33,409 bases of DNA from an uncultured Muriicola sp. (lineage in GTDB: Bacteria; Bacteroidota; Bacteroidia; Flavobacteriales; Flavobacteriaceae): positions 1-33,409 of the forward strand of contig NZ_CAMYKH010000040.1 in NCBI RefSeq assembly GCF_947258935.1, given 5' to 3'. The notes below the pieces were generated by a model. It was given only the letters and a program-made list of their open reading frames with translations. It made no database searches and had not been told where the DNA came from. This document shows, one piece after another, positions 16,801 to 24,192 of the stretch (position 1 is the stretch's first letter; each line of letters begins with the position of its first letter). The translations under genes were made by a program, and so were the position numbers.

Positions 16801-17224
16801 TATCCAAAAAATTGAGCGGGAAGGCGAAATATCCCTTGAGATAGAAAATAAAAGTATTATATTACAGTTAGGAGAGGTAGAGATAAGCTCTGAAGACATC
16901 GAAGGATGGTTGGTAGCAAGTGCCGGAGGCCTAACAGTGGCTTTGGATGTTACCATCAATGAAGATCTTAAACAAGAAGGCATTGCCAGAGAATTGGTCA
17001 ATCGCATCCAGAATCTACGAAAAGAATCTGGTTTTGAAGTGACCGATAAAATTGATATTAAAGTACTTAAAGACGGTTTTGTTGAGAAAGCGATCGAAAG
17101 TAACATGCAATATATTAAAACGGAAACCCTAACCGCAGACCTTGTTCTGGAAGAGCAGCTGGAAATAGGGACTGAAATCGTTTTCGATGAGGTAAATACA
17201 AAATTGTTGATCCAAAAACACTAG
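13883..17224 (+). CDS. ileS: Isoleucyl-tRNA synthetase with an internal in-frame deletion
   Basis: The 1113-residue class Ia synthetase charges tRNA-Ile. Seen are the HIGH-type motif in [12 protein letters not shown] (residues 55-58), [18 protein letters not shown], the editing-domain [13 protein letters not shown] and [64 protein letters not shown], and KMSKR at 664-668 ([10 protein letters not shown]). The anticodon-binding domain follows. Oddity: after [15 protein letters not shown] (Asn502) the family normally continues with about 22 residues containing NLNDWNLSRSRxWGxPLP before IWRTEDG. Here a single Ser (503) stands in their place. This is a net loss of about 21 residues in frame; adding them back gives the usual Bacteroidota length of about 1,134. 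The gene is otherwise intact and followed five bases later by the dksA-like gene. Confidence 0.95.
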   Translation: [1113 protein letters not shown]

Positions 17225-17229
17225 AAATT

Positions 17230-17610
17230 ATGGGACAAGATATAAAAGTTAGATACTCTGATAAAGAATTAGAAGAATTCCGCGTTTTGATCGAGGAAAA
17301 AATAGTAAAAGCTAAAGGTCATTTGGACTTATTAAGAAGCTCTTATATGAACGATGGAAACAATGGTACAGATGATACTTCGCCAACCTTTAAGGCATTT
17401 GAAGAAGGGTCTGAAACCATGAGCCGGGAAGCTAATACCCAGCTGGCCATACGGCAGGAAAAATTTATCAGGGACTTAAAGAATGCCTTGTTGCGCATTG
17501 AAAATAAGACCTATGGAATCTGCAGGGTTACCAGCAAATTGATCAACAAAGAGCGTTTGAAACTGGTTCCGCATGCTACGCTGAGTATTGAGGCAAAGAA
17601 CATGCAATAA
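17230..17610 (+). CDS. DksA/TraR-family regulator without a zinc finger
   Basis: The 126-residue protein has a coiled-coil hairpin (about 12-95) carrying the tip region NGTDDTSPTFKAFEEGSETMSRE. The C-terminal globular part is YGICRVTSKLINKERLKLVPHATLSIEAKN. Classical DksA has four zinc cysteines there; this protein keeps only the first (CRVTSK), the second CxxC being ATLSIEA. DksA binds the RNA polymerase secondary channel and works with ppGpp; the Cys-poor form is, from memory, usual for the Bacteroidota member in the ileS-lspA neighbourhood. It starts five bases after ileS. Confidence 0.9.
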   Translation: MGQDIKVRYSDKELEEFRVLIEEKIVKAKGHLDLLRSSYMNDGNNGTDDTSPTFKAFEEGSETMSREANTQLAIRQEKFIRDLKNALLRIENKTYGICRVTSKLINKERLKLVPHATLSIEAKNMQ

Positions 17611-17618
17611 TAAGGAAC

Positions 17619-17639
17619 AACGTCCTGTAAAGGGACGTT
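17619..17639 (+). promoter_or_regulatory. Hairpin between the dksA-like gene and the next gene
   Basis: AACGTCC (17619-17625) pairs with GGACGTT (17633-17639) around a seven-base loop, eight bases after the dksA-like stop. There is no T-tract, so it is more likely an RNA-processing or stabilising stem than a terminator. Confidence 0.5.
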
Positions 17640-17653
17640 CACACAATCGTAAC

Positions 17654-18277
17654 GTGAGGTACTTTGCATTTTTTCTTTTTTCTTTACTGGCAGTAAACCA
17701 GGGGTTTGGGCAAAAAACTGTTAAAAAGCTATTTCTGAATCCCGATGTTACGTCTATACAGATAGACACGAATCTTTTTTTCGATGTAAAGGTGGAAACC
17801 TCACAAGAAGAGGCTTTGGTACTTGAGGCGTCCATAGAGGGAGAATATCAAAAAGATCTTGCATTGGAGATCACCGAAAATGGCAAAACCCTCTTTGTAG
17901 CCGGGAAGTTTCAACCCTATTTTAATGATCCGAATGACAAGCTCAGTGCACATAAAGTAGTCTCTATTTCGCTTTATATCAGGGTCCCTGAGAACAAGGA
18001 AGTCTATCTCTACGGTAGCAGTTCTAATGTGATGGTGGAAGGAAATTACAAAGACCTGAGAGTGGTGTTGAACGATGGGAAGTGCACTATCAGAGAAGGG
18101 GGGCAGAAAGTAAGTGCAACCACCCAGAGCGGTCCTATCTCACTAATAATTGCTAGTGGAACGGTAAAGGCCTTGTCCAAGTACGGCAGCATTTCTAAAG
18201 AACATATCCCCAAAGGAAATGAACTATTCAACCTCACATCAACCACGGGTAATATCACTATAACACAAGCCAAGTAG
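17654..18277 (+). CDS. Secreted beta-repeat protein, adhesin-like (DUF2807/DUF4097-like)
   Basis: From a GTG at 17654 the product has 207 residues and a clean signal peptide (RYFAFFLFSLLAVNQGFGQ). The body is all-beta: VTSIQIDTNLFFDVKVETSQEEALVLEASIEG, then short strands VSISLYIRVPENKEVYLYGSSSNVMVEGNYKDLRVVLNDGKCTIREGGQ and GTVKALSKYGSISKEHIP. This resembles the stacked-strand putative-adhesin domains DUF2807/DUF4097, though I am not certain of the family. The frame is open back to a TTG at 17588, but that would overlap the dksA-like gene and place basic residues before the signal, so I chose GTG. It sits between the dksA-like gene and lspA. Confidence 0.75.
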   Translation: MRYFAFFLFSLLAVNQGFGQKTVKKLFLNPDVTSIQIDTNLFFDVKVETSQEEALVLEASIEGEYQKDLALEITENGKTLFVAGKFQPYFNDPNDKLSAHKVVSISLYIRVPENKEVYLYGSSSNVMVEGNYKDLRVVLNDGKCTIREGGQKVSATTQSGPISLIIASGTVKALSKYGSISKEHIPKGNELFNLTSTTGNITITQAK

Positions 18278-18329
18278 TTTTAATAATATTAGAAAAAGAC
18301 AGGTCTTCATTAGAATGTCTAATAATACT

Positions 18330-18337
18330 TATTTTTG
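18330..18337 (+). promoter_or_regulatory. -7 promoter box for lspA
   Basis: TATTTTTG fits TAnnTTTG and lies 19 bases before the ATG at 18357. It lies downstream of an alternative ATG at 18315, which it therefore disfavours. Confidence 0.55.
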
Positions 18338-18356
18338 CCCCAGCATACGAACACTT

Positions 18357-19004
18357 ATGAATTTAAAGAAATCTATTGCCCTAATTTTTATTATTTTATT
18401 GATCGATCAGATCAGTAAGGTCTATATAAAAACACATTTTATACTCGGTGAGTCGGTCGATGTTTTTAATTGGTTCAAGATCTTGTTTATTGAGAATGAG
18501 GGAGCTGCATGGGGCACAAAACTTAGTGATATATTACCAATATCCGACAGTGCCGGGAAGTTGGTGCTTACCATATTCCGTCTTTTCGCCATAGCAGGTA
18601 TTGGGTACTGGTTATGGGATAGTATTCGGAAGGAAGCTTCCAAAACACTGGTCATAGCAGTGTCTCTTATTTTCGCAGGCGCTATTGGTAACATTGTGGA
18701 CTCCCTGTTCTACGGGCTTCTTTTTAATGACAGTTATAATACTGTGGCTACCCTCTTTACGAATGATCCCTATGGTGGCCTATTTTATGGAAAGGTGGTA
18801 GATATGCTTTATTTTCCCTTGATAGATACGACCTGGCCCGAGTGGGTCCCTATGGTTGGGGGAAATTCTTTCCGCTTCTTTGAACCAGTATTCAATATAG
18901 CAGATACAGCTATTAGTACAGGAGTAGGCATCCTAATTGTATTCAACAAAAAAGCCTTTGCCAAAAAGAACGAGGAAGTTGAAGAGACAGATCAGAATGT
19001 ATAA
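18357..19004 (+). CDS. lspA: Lipoprotein signal peptidase (signal peptidase II)
   Basis: The 215-residue inner-membrane aspartic protease cleaves prolipoproteins just before the lipidated Cys. Four hydrophobic helices are visible. Family motifs are IDQISKVYIKTHF, FIENEGAAWG, and the two catalytic Asp segments GNIVDSLFYG and VFNIADTAIS. The length exceeds that of E. coli LspA because of the periplasmic insert (NDPYGGLFYG..DTTWPEWVPMVGGNSFRFFEP), usual in Bacteroidota. The frame extends upstream to 18315, but the ATG at 18357 (MNLKKSIALIF) fits the helix start and the promoter box. The several lipoproteins in this window are its expected substrates. It overlaps the convergent cyclo-ligase gene by 13 bases. 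Confidence 0.94.
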   Translation: MNLKKSIALIFIILLIDQISKVYIKTHFILGESVDVFNWFKILFIENEGAAWGTKLSDILPISDSAGKLVLTIFRLFAIAGIGYWLWDSIRKEASKTLVIAVSLIFAGAIGNIVDSLFYGLLFNDSYNTVATLFTNDPYGGLFYGKVVDMLYFPLIDTTWPEWVPMVGGNSFRFFEPVFNIADTAISTGVGILIVFNKKAFAKKNEEVEETDQNV

Positions 19005-19552
19005 GTAGTAGTAGGCGACACACAGTAGTCCAGAGGAATGTCTTGAGCACCTAAATCTGAAATATTCTTTTCAGCTTCAAAAATGCTCAATCCTATTTTT
19101 ACGGCATCTGGCTTGCATTGGCTCAGAAACAGATCGTAATACCCTTTTCCATAACCAACCCTGTGCCCTTTTAGATCAAATGCCAAGAGAGGGACAAAGA
19201 TCACATCAAGCTTAACGGGCATAACTTGAATCCCGTCAACAGGTTCCGGAATATCCCACGAATTGGGTTTCAGAAGTGTATTATCTGTTAAAAGAAAATG
19301 TTCTAAGGTGTTTCCCTTTGCCATTCTTGGAACTACGATCTCCTTATCTTTTCCCTGCAGGAGGGTAATAATTAGACTGGTGTTAAGCTCTTTTTTAGAA
19401 GTACTATGAAGAAATATATGGTAATAGGTGTGTTTCCAGATAGGTAGTGACAGCAAGTTATTGGCAATGGTGAGGCTGGCGTTATAAACATCTTCTTCAG
19501 ATGTGTAATTTCTTAAATCCAGATATTTTGTTCGGAGTTCTTTTTTAAGCAT
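18992..19552 (-). CDS. 5-formyltetrahydrofolate cyclo-ligase
   Basis: The 186-residue protein converts 5-formyl-THF to 5,10-methenyl-THF with ATP. The N-terminal basic helix (LKKELRTKYLDLRNYTSEEDV) and the diagnostic GHRVGYGKGYYDLFLS loop (nucleotide/folate site) are present. IPEPVDG and VPLLAFDLKGHRVG also match the family. It is transcribed leftward and is possibly preceded by a 28-codon membrane ORF on the same strand (19678-19592). The last 13 bases overlap the end of lspA. Confidence 0.93.
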   Translation of the reverse strand: MLKKELRTKYLDLRNYTSEEDVYNASLTIANNLLSLPIWKHTYYHIFLHSTSKKELNTSLIITLLQGKDKEIVVPRMAKGNTLEHFLLTDNTLLKPNSWDIPEPVDGIQVMPVKLDVIFVPLLAFDLKGHRVGYGKGYYDLFLSQCKPDAVKIGLSIFEAEKNISDLGAQDIPLDYCVSPTTTYTF

Positions 19553-19591
19553 ACGGCCGAACTATCCTTAAAGGTGGGTAAAAAATGAAGT

Positions 19592-19678
19592 TCAGTCTTT
19601 AGTGAAAACAGCAAAATAAATCTTGAAGAAGAGCATTAAAATAAGGTACATTCCCAACGTAATCAGATAATTATCCAT
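19592..19678 (-). CDS. Possible 28-residue single-helix membrane peptide
   Basis: ATG at 19678, TGA at 19594-19592. The peptide (MDNYLITLGM... ending FAVFTKD) is one hydrophobic helix with acidic/polar ends. It lies 39 bases upstream of the cyclo-ligase start on the same strand, and AGAAAAAAAGAGC sits just before its ATG. It could be a genuine small membrane protein, a leader ORF or chance; no family is known to me. Confidence 0.35.
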   Translation of the reverse strand: MDNYLITLGMYLILMLFFKIYFAVFTKD

Positions 19679-19828
19679 TTGCTCTTTTTTTCTTAGCGCT
19701 AAAAATAAACAAAAAAGTGACATACGCTCTATGAAAGGTGCAATTTTTCCGACAAACTACACATTTTTATAAAAAAATTAACACGAGCAATAACTATGAA
19801 ATTTTAATACACTGAAAACGAAATAGTT

Positions 19829-19856
19829 AAAGGCAAATAAATTGGATTGCCTTTTT
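19829..19856 (+). terminator. Terminator-like hairpin without an assigned gene
   Basis: AAAGGCAA (19829-19836) pairs with TTGCCTTT (19847-19854), loop of ten bases, with five Ts closing at 19852-19856. No plus-strand gene ends between lspA (19004) and here. Confidence 0.65.
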
Positions 19857-19881
19857 CATGCCATAAATGATTTTGCTAAAT

Positions 19882-19889
19882 TATCTTTG
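19882..19889 (+). promoter_or_regulatory. -7 promoter box for uvrC
   Basis: TATCTTTG fits TAnnTTTG. It lies inside the longest open frame (from 19867) and 25 bases before the ATG at 19915, supporting that later start. Confidence 0.55.
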
Positions 19890-19914
19890 TAATACATCGT
19901 CTCCAATTTTCTCA

Positions 19915-21702
19915 ATGTCAGAAGTATCAGTTGAACTTCAATTAAACACTCTACCCCAATCTCCGGGGGTTTACCAATTCTATGATAAGGAGGGGAAAAT
20001 TCTATATGTAGGGAAAGCAAAAAATCTTAAGAAAAGAGTTACTTCCTATTTTACCAAGACCCATGAAAATGGGAAGACGCGGGTAATGGTTAAGAAGATA
20101 CAAGCCATAAAGCACATTGTGGTACCTACGGAGTCTGATGCTTTATTGTTGGAGAACAATTTTATTAAAAAATACCAGCCTCGTTATAATGTCTTACTGA
20201 AGGATGATAAATCGTATCCATGGATCTGCATTAAAAAAGAACGCTTTCCCAGGATCTTCCCTACACGAAAATTGATCAAGGATGGTTCTGAGTACTATGG
20301 ACCTTATACCAGCATGAAAACTGTAAAGACGCTCTTAGACCTTATAAAAAGCGTGTATCCTTTACGTACTTGTAATTATGATCTTTCGGAAGAAAAAATC
20401 GAAGCCGGGAAATACAAAGTATGTTTGGAATACCATCTGGGAAATTGCAAGGGTCCCTGTGAAGGACTTCAATCAGAGAAGGAGTATCATCAACAGATAG
20501 ATGACATAAGGGATATCATCAAGGGAAATTTTAAAACCTCACTTCATTATTTTAAAAAGGAGATGAAAGCGCTGGCGGCAGACATGCATTTTGAAGCTGC
20601 AGAAATGATCAAGAACAAAATTGAAGTGTTGGAAAACTATCAGGTGAAATCTACCATCGTAAATCCAAAGATCAATAATGTAGATGTGTTCAGCATCATT
20701 TCAGATGATGCCTATGCCTATATCAACTTCCTGCAACTCTCTCACGGGTCTATTATCCGTTCTCACACCATGGAGATCAAGAAAAAATTGGAAGAAGCAG
20801 ACAAGGATCTCTTGCAACTGGCGATCATTGAGATCAGACAACGATTTCATTCGCAATCGAAGGAACTTTATTTGCCTTTCACAGTAACATTGCCAGAGGA
20901 TCTTAAACTCACCGTTCCCAGATTAGGAGATAAAAAAAAGATCCTTGAACTTTCTGAGCGAAACGCCAAATTTTACAGACAGGAACGCTTTAAACAAACC
21001 AGGATCACAGATCCGGATCGGCACGTGAACAGGATCATGGCACAGATGAAAAAAGATCTGCGCCTCTCCAAAGAGCCAAGACATATTGAGTGTTTTGACA
21101 ATTCTAATATTCAGGGGACCAATCCTGTAGCAGCCTGTGTGGTTTTCAGGAATGGAAAACCAGTAAAGAAGGAATACAGGCACTTTAATATAAAAACTGT
21201 AGAAGGTCCGGATGATTATGCCTCTATGGAAGAGGTGGTATTTCGTCGTTATAAAAGACTGCAGGAAGAGAAAGCATCCCTACCGCAGCTTATTGTAATA
21301 GACGGTGGTAAGGGTCAGTTGTCATCTGCACTGAAAAGTCTGGAAGCATTAAACTTACGTGGTAAGATCGCCATCATTGGAATTGCAAAAAGATTGGAAG
21401 AGATCTATTTCCCTGATGATCCAATACCCCTCTATCTGGATAAAAAATCGGAGTCCTTAAAGATCATTCAGCAATTGCGAAATGAGGCCCATAGGTTTGG
21501 GATAAACTTTCACAGAAATAAGCGAAGCAAGAACGCTTTCGACTCGGTCTTGGAAGGTATTGATGGTATTGGTGACAAAACAACTGAGCAAATACTAAAG
21601 AAATTTAAATCGGTTAAAAGGATCAAAGAAGCTTCACTGGAAGATCTTAGTGAAGTGGTAGGCTGGTCTAAAGCAAAGAAAATATATGAAAACTTTCATT
21701 AA
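19915..21702 (+). CDS. uvrC: Excinuclease ABC subunit C
   Basis: The 595-residue nuclease makes both incisions in nucleotide-excision repair with UvrAB. The N-terminal GIY-YIG domain is clear (SPGVYQFYDKEGKILYVGKAKNLKKRVTSYF). Next come the Cys-containing LGNCKGPCEG segment, the UVR helix (ALAADMHFEAAEMIKNKIEVLENYQ), and the RNase-H-like domain (IECFDNSNIQGTNPVAACVVFRNGKP; VIDGGKGQLSSALKSL). The helix-hairpin-helix end is LEGIDGIGDKTTEQILKKF..LSEVVGWSKAKKIYE. MSEVSVELQLNTLP at 19915 is preferred over the extension to 19867 because of the promoter box. The patatin gene follows after 17 bases. Confidence 0.95.
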   Translation: MSEVSVELQLNTLPQSPGVYQFYDKEGKILYVGKAKNLKKRVTSYFTKTHENGKTRVMVKKIQAIKHIVVPTESDALLLENNFIKKYQPRYNVLLKDDKSYPWICIKKERFPRIFPTRKLIKDGSEYYGPYTSMKTVKTLLDLIKSVYPLRTCNYDLSEEKIEAGKYKVCLEYHLGNCKGPCEGLQSEKEYHQQIDDIRDIIKGNFKTSLHYFKKEMKALAADMHFEAAEMIKNKIEVLENYQVKSTIVNPKINNVDVFSIISDDAYAYINFLQLSHGSIIRSHTMEIKKKLEEADKDLLQLAIIEIRQRFHSQSKELYLPFTVTLPEDLKLTVPRLGDKKKILELSERNAKFYRQERFKQTRITDPDRHVNRIMAQMKKDLRLSKEPRHIECFDNSNIQGTNPVAACVVFRNGKPVKKEYRHFNIKTVEGPDDYASMEEVVFRRYKRLQEEKASLPQLIVIDGGKGQLSSALKSLEALNLRGKIAIIGIAKRLEEIYFPDDPIPLYLDKKSESLKIIQQLRNEAHRFGINFHRNKRSKNAFDSVLEGIDGIGDKTTEQILKKFKSVKRIKEASLEDLSEVVGWSKAKKIYENFH

Positions 21703-21719
21703 TCTTCTATCTTCACTGA

Positions 21720-23984
21720 ATGGGTAGATGTTTCCTTTTTCTAACCGTTCTTGCGATCTGCTTTCAGTCTTTAGGTCAAACAGAACCAGAACAAGTTCCT
21801 CCAAAGGTAGGATTGGTCTTAAGTGGAGGAGGAGCCAAAGGATTGGCGCATATTGGCGCTTTAAAGGCAATTGAAGAGGCCGGGGTTACCATAGATTATA
21901 TAGGAGGAACCAGTATGGGGGCTATTATTGGGGCCCTGTATGCTTCCGGATATTCTGCAGACCAACTCGACTCCATTTTCAGGAACACCAACTTAACGAA
22001 TCTTATTCAGGATAACCTTCCGCGAAATGCGAAGACCTTTTATGAAAAAGAAGATTCTGAACGGTACGCCCTCACTCTGCCTTTCAATGATTTTAAATTG
22101 TCTTTCCCGCAGGGACTTTCGAGCGGGCAGAATATTTATAATGCCTTGGTACAATTACTTTTCAATGAAAGGGACGTTCGTGATTTTAGTGAGCTTCCTA
22201 TTCCTTTTTTCTGTATTGCTACCAATGTTGAGACTGGGAAAGAAGTGATGCTGAATAAAGGCTATCTCCCTGAGGCGATCCTCGCAAGTGGTACGTTCCC
22301 ATCCCTGTTTCAGCCTTCTGAAGTGGAAGGACAAGTATTGATAGATGGGGGTGTCCTAAACAATTATCCGGTGGAAGAACTTCGCGCCATGGGGGCAGAT
22401 TTCGTTATTGGTGTAGATGTACAACATGGCCTAAGAGACAGGGCATCACTTATGTCTGCAACGGAGATCTTATTACAGATCAATAATTTCAGGACCATAA
22501 AAGATATGCAGCGAAAGTCTGCACTTACCGATATCTATATTAAACCAGAAATGGATAAATTTTCGGTGATTGATTTTGAACTTAAGAATACTATAATCGA
22601 TACAGGAAATGCCGCGGCAAAGGAACATGTAGAAGCATTGAAATCTCTTGCGTCCCAACAAATGAAACCTTTCATTAAGAAACCTAATATTGTTCAGGTA
22701 GATTCACTCATTGTAAACAGGCTCATAATCAATGGCAATGATAATTTTTCAAGGAGTTATGTTAAGGGTAAATTACGTATTAACCTCAATGAGAAGTTGA
22801 GTTTTGCCAAACTGCAACAGGGGATCAATAATTTAGTGGCTACGGGGAACTTTAATACCATTCGCTATGAATTAACTTCTAATGGCCTTGGGCAGGATCT
22901 AACAATGAACCTTGTAGAAAATATGGACAAGTCCTTCCTTAGGATCGCGGCCCATTATGACAATTTATACAAGAGTGCCGCATTGATAAATCTCACCAAG
23001 AAGAACGTGCTGATGAATGATGATGTTGCTTCCTTGGATCTCATACTTGGGGATAATGTTCGCTATAATTTTGAATACTATGTAGACAGAGGATTTTACT
23101 GGAGTTTTGGAATTAATTCCAGGTTTTATGAGTTTGTTAAGGAGGTAGACTACGGTCTGGTATTGCAGTCTAATTTTGAGATCCCGGTAAATAGCAATGT
23201 GAAAAACATAAATTTGGATGTATCCGATTTTACGAATCAGTTTTACCTCCAAACAGTGATCAAGGAAGAATTTGCCTTCATAGTTGGTGCAGAGCATAAG
23301 TTGTTGAAATACAGTACCACTACACTTAATCAAATTGTCAATGATTCTACCCAACCTGCTCCAACTGCAAGTCCAGCTACCTTTTTCGAGAAAAGCAATT
23401 ATCTGTCTACCTACGGGAAACTGATCCTGGACACCTATGACGATAAGTATTTTCCTTCAAAAGGAATTTATTTTAACGGAGATTTCCATTTTTATTTATG
23501 GTCATCAGACTTTAATGACAATTTCAAAGAATTCTCAATCGCTAAGGCTACTATTGGCACAGCATTTCCCCTATGGCCAAAATTGTCTCTCAATATAGAG
23601 ACATCGGGCGGATTTAAACTAGGTACATCCAGAGTAGCGGCCTTTGATTTTGTTTTGGGGGGATATGGGAATTATCCCCTAAATAATTTTGAGCCCTTTC
23701 TGGGGTACGATTTTATAAGCTTGCCCGGAAATAGTTATGTAAAAGCCTATGCCAGACTAGACTACGAATTTAGTCCCAACAACCACCTGCTCTTTGCGGC
23801 CAATATCTCTAATGTAGATGATGATATTTTTAGAACGGGCGAATGGTTTACTGCCCCGGATTACTCTGGTTATGGAGTAGGTTACGGCTGGGAATCCTTT
23901 TTCGGCCCGGTACAAATTATTTACTCATGGTCTCCTGAGAACGATGATGGAAATCTGTTCTTTAGCATAGGGTATTGGTTCTAA
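21720..23984 (+). CDS. Patatin-like phospholipase fused to an outer-membrane barrel
   Basis: The 754-residue protein has a signal peptide (to about residue 20, FQSLGQ). The patatin domain (about 28-300) has oxyanion loop SGGGAKG, nucleophile GTSMG (Ser65) and DGG catalytic Asp209 (IDGGVLNNYPVEELRAMG). A POTRA-like stretch (about 328-400; VDSLIVNRLIINGNDNFSRSYVKGKLRI..GINNLVATGNFNTIRYEL) precedes a BamA/surface-antigen-like barrel ending in IGYWF. The layout resembles type Vd (PlpD-like) self-translocating lipases, so the lipase should reach the cell surface or beyond. It starts 17 bases after uvrC, probably in the same transcript. Confidence 0.92.
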   Translation: MGRCFLFLTVLAICFQSLGQTEPEQVPPKVGLVLSGGGAKGLAHIGALKAIEEAGVTIDYIGGTSMGAIIGALYASGYSADQLDSIFRNTNLTNLIQDNLPRNAKTFYEKEDSERYALTLPFNDFKLSFPQGLSSGQNIYNALVQLLFNERDVRDFSELPIPFFCIATNVETGKEVMLNKGYLPEAILASGTFPSLFQPSEVEGQVLIDGGVLNNYPVEELRAMGADFVIGVDVQHGLRDRASLMSATEILLQINNFRTIKDMQRKSALTDIYIKPEMDKFSVIDFELKNTIIDTGNAAAKEHVEALKSLASQQMKPFIKKPNIVQVDSLIVNRLIINGNDNFSRSYVKGKLRINLNEKLSFAKLQQGINNLVATGNFNTIRYELTSNGLGQDLTMNLVENMDKSFLRIAAHYDNLYKSAALINLTKKNVLMNDDVASLDLILGDNVRYNFEYYVDRGFYWSFGINSRFYEFVKEVDYGLVLQSNFEIPVNSNVKNINLDVSDFTNQFYLQTVIKEEFAFIVGAEHKLLKYSTTTLNQIVNDSTQPAPTASPATFFEKSNYLSTYGKLILDTYDDKYFPSKGIYFNGDFHFYLWSSDFNDNFKEFSIAKATIGTAFPLWPKLSLNIETSGGFKLGTSRVAAFDFVLGGYGNYPLNNFEPFLGYDFISLPGNSYVKAYARLDYEFSPNNHLLFAANISNVDDDIFRTGEWFTAPDYSGYGVGYGWESFFGPVQIIYSWSPENDDGNLFFSIGYWF

Positions 23985-24192
23985 GACTGCTGAAAAGACT
24001 TTCATGCCCTGTTACTCCTTTATTTGGATACTCCTTTCCTCCTTTTTTACGATATTTGTAGGGTAATTGAATGTATTATGTTGCACAATAGAATAGATAT
24101 TACTCCTCACCTAAGGGCTATGTGGTAGCTTTCCTGAAATTATTTAGAAAGGACTATTACACGTTAACAATAAATCAATTCAAAAATATATC

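Larger units (their letters stand above)
19679..19914. other. AT-rich intergenic region upstream of uvrC
   Basis: Apart from a 10-base perfect palindrome TTAGCGCTAA (19693-19702), a terminator-like hairpin (19829-19856) and the uvrC promoter box, I see no gene. A short RNA ending at the hairpin is possible (see findings). Confidence 0.5.

Noticed and set aside
24078..24128. 16-codon ORF before hppD as an attenuator leader peptide
   Set aside because: It contains no Tyr or Phe codons, no adjacent alternative stem-loops with a terminator, and no ribosome-binding support.
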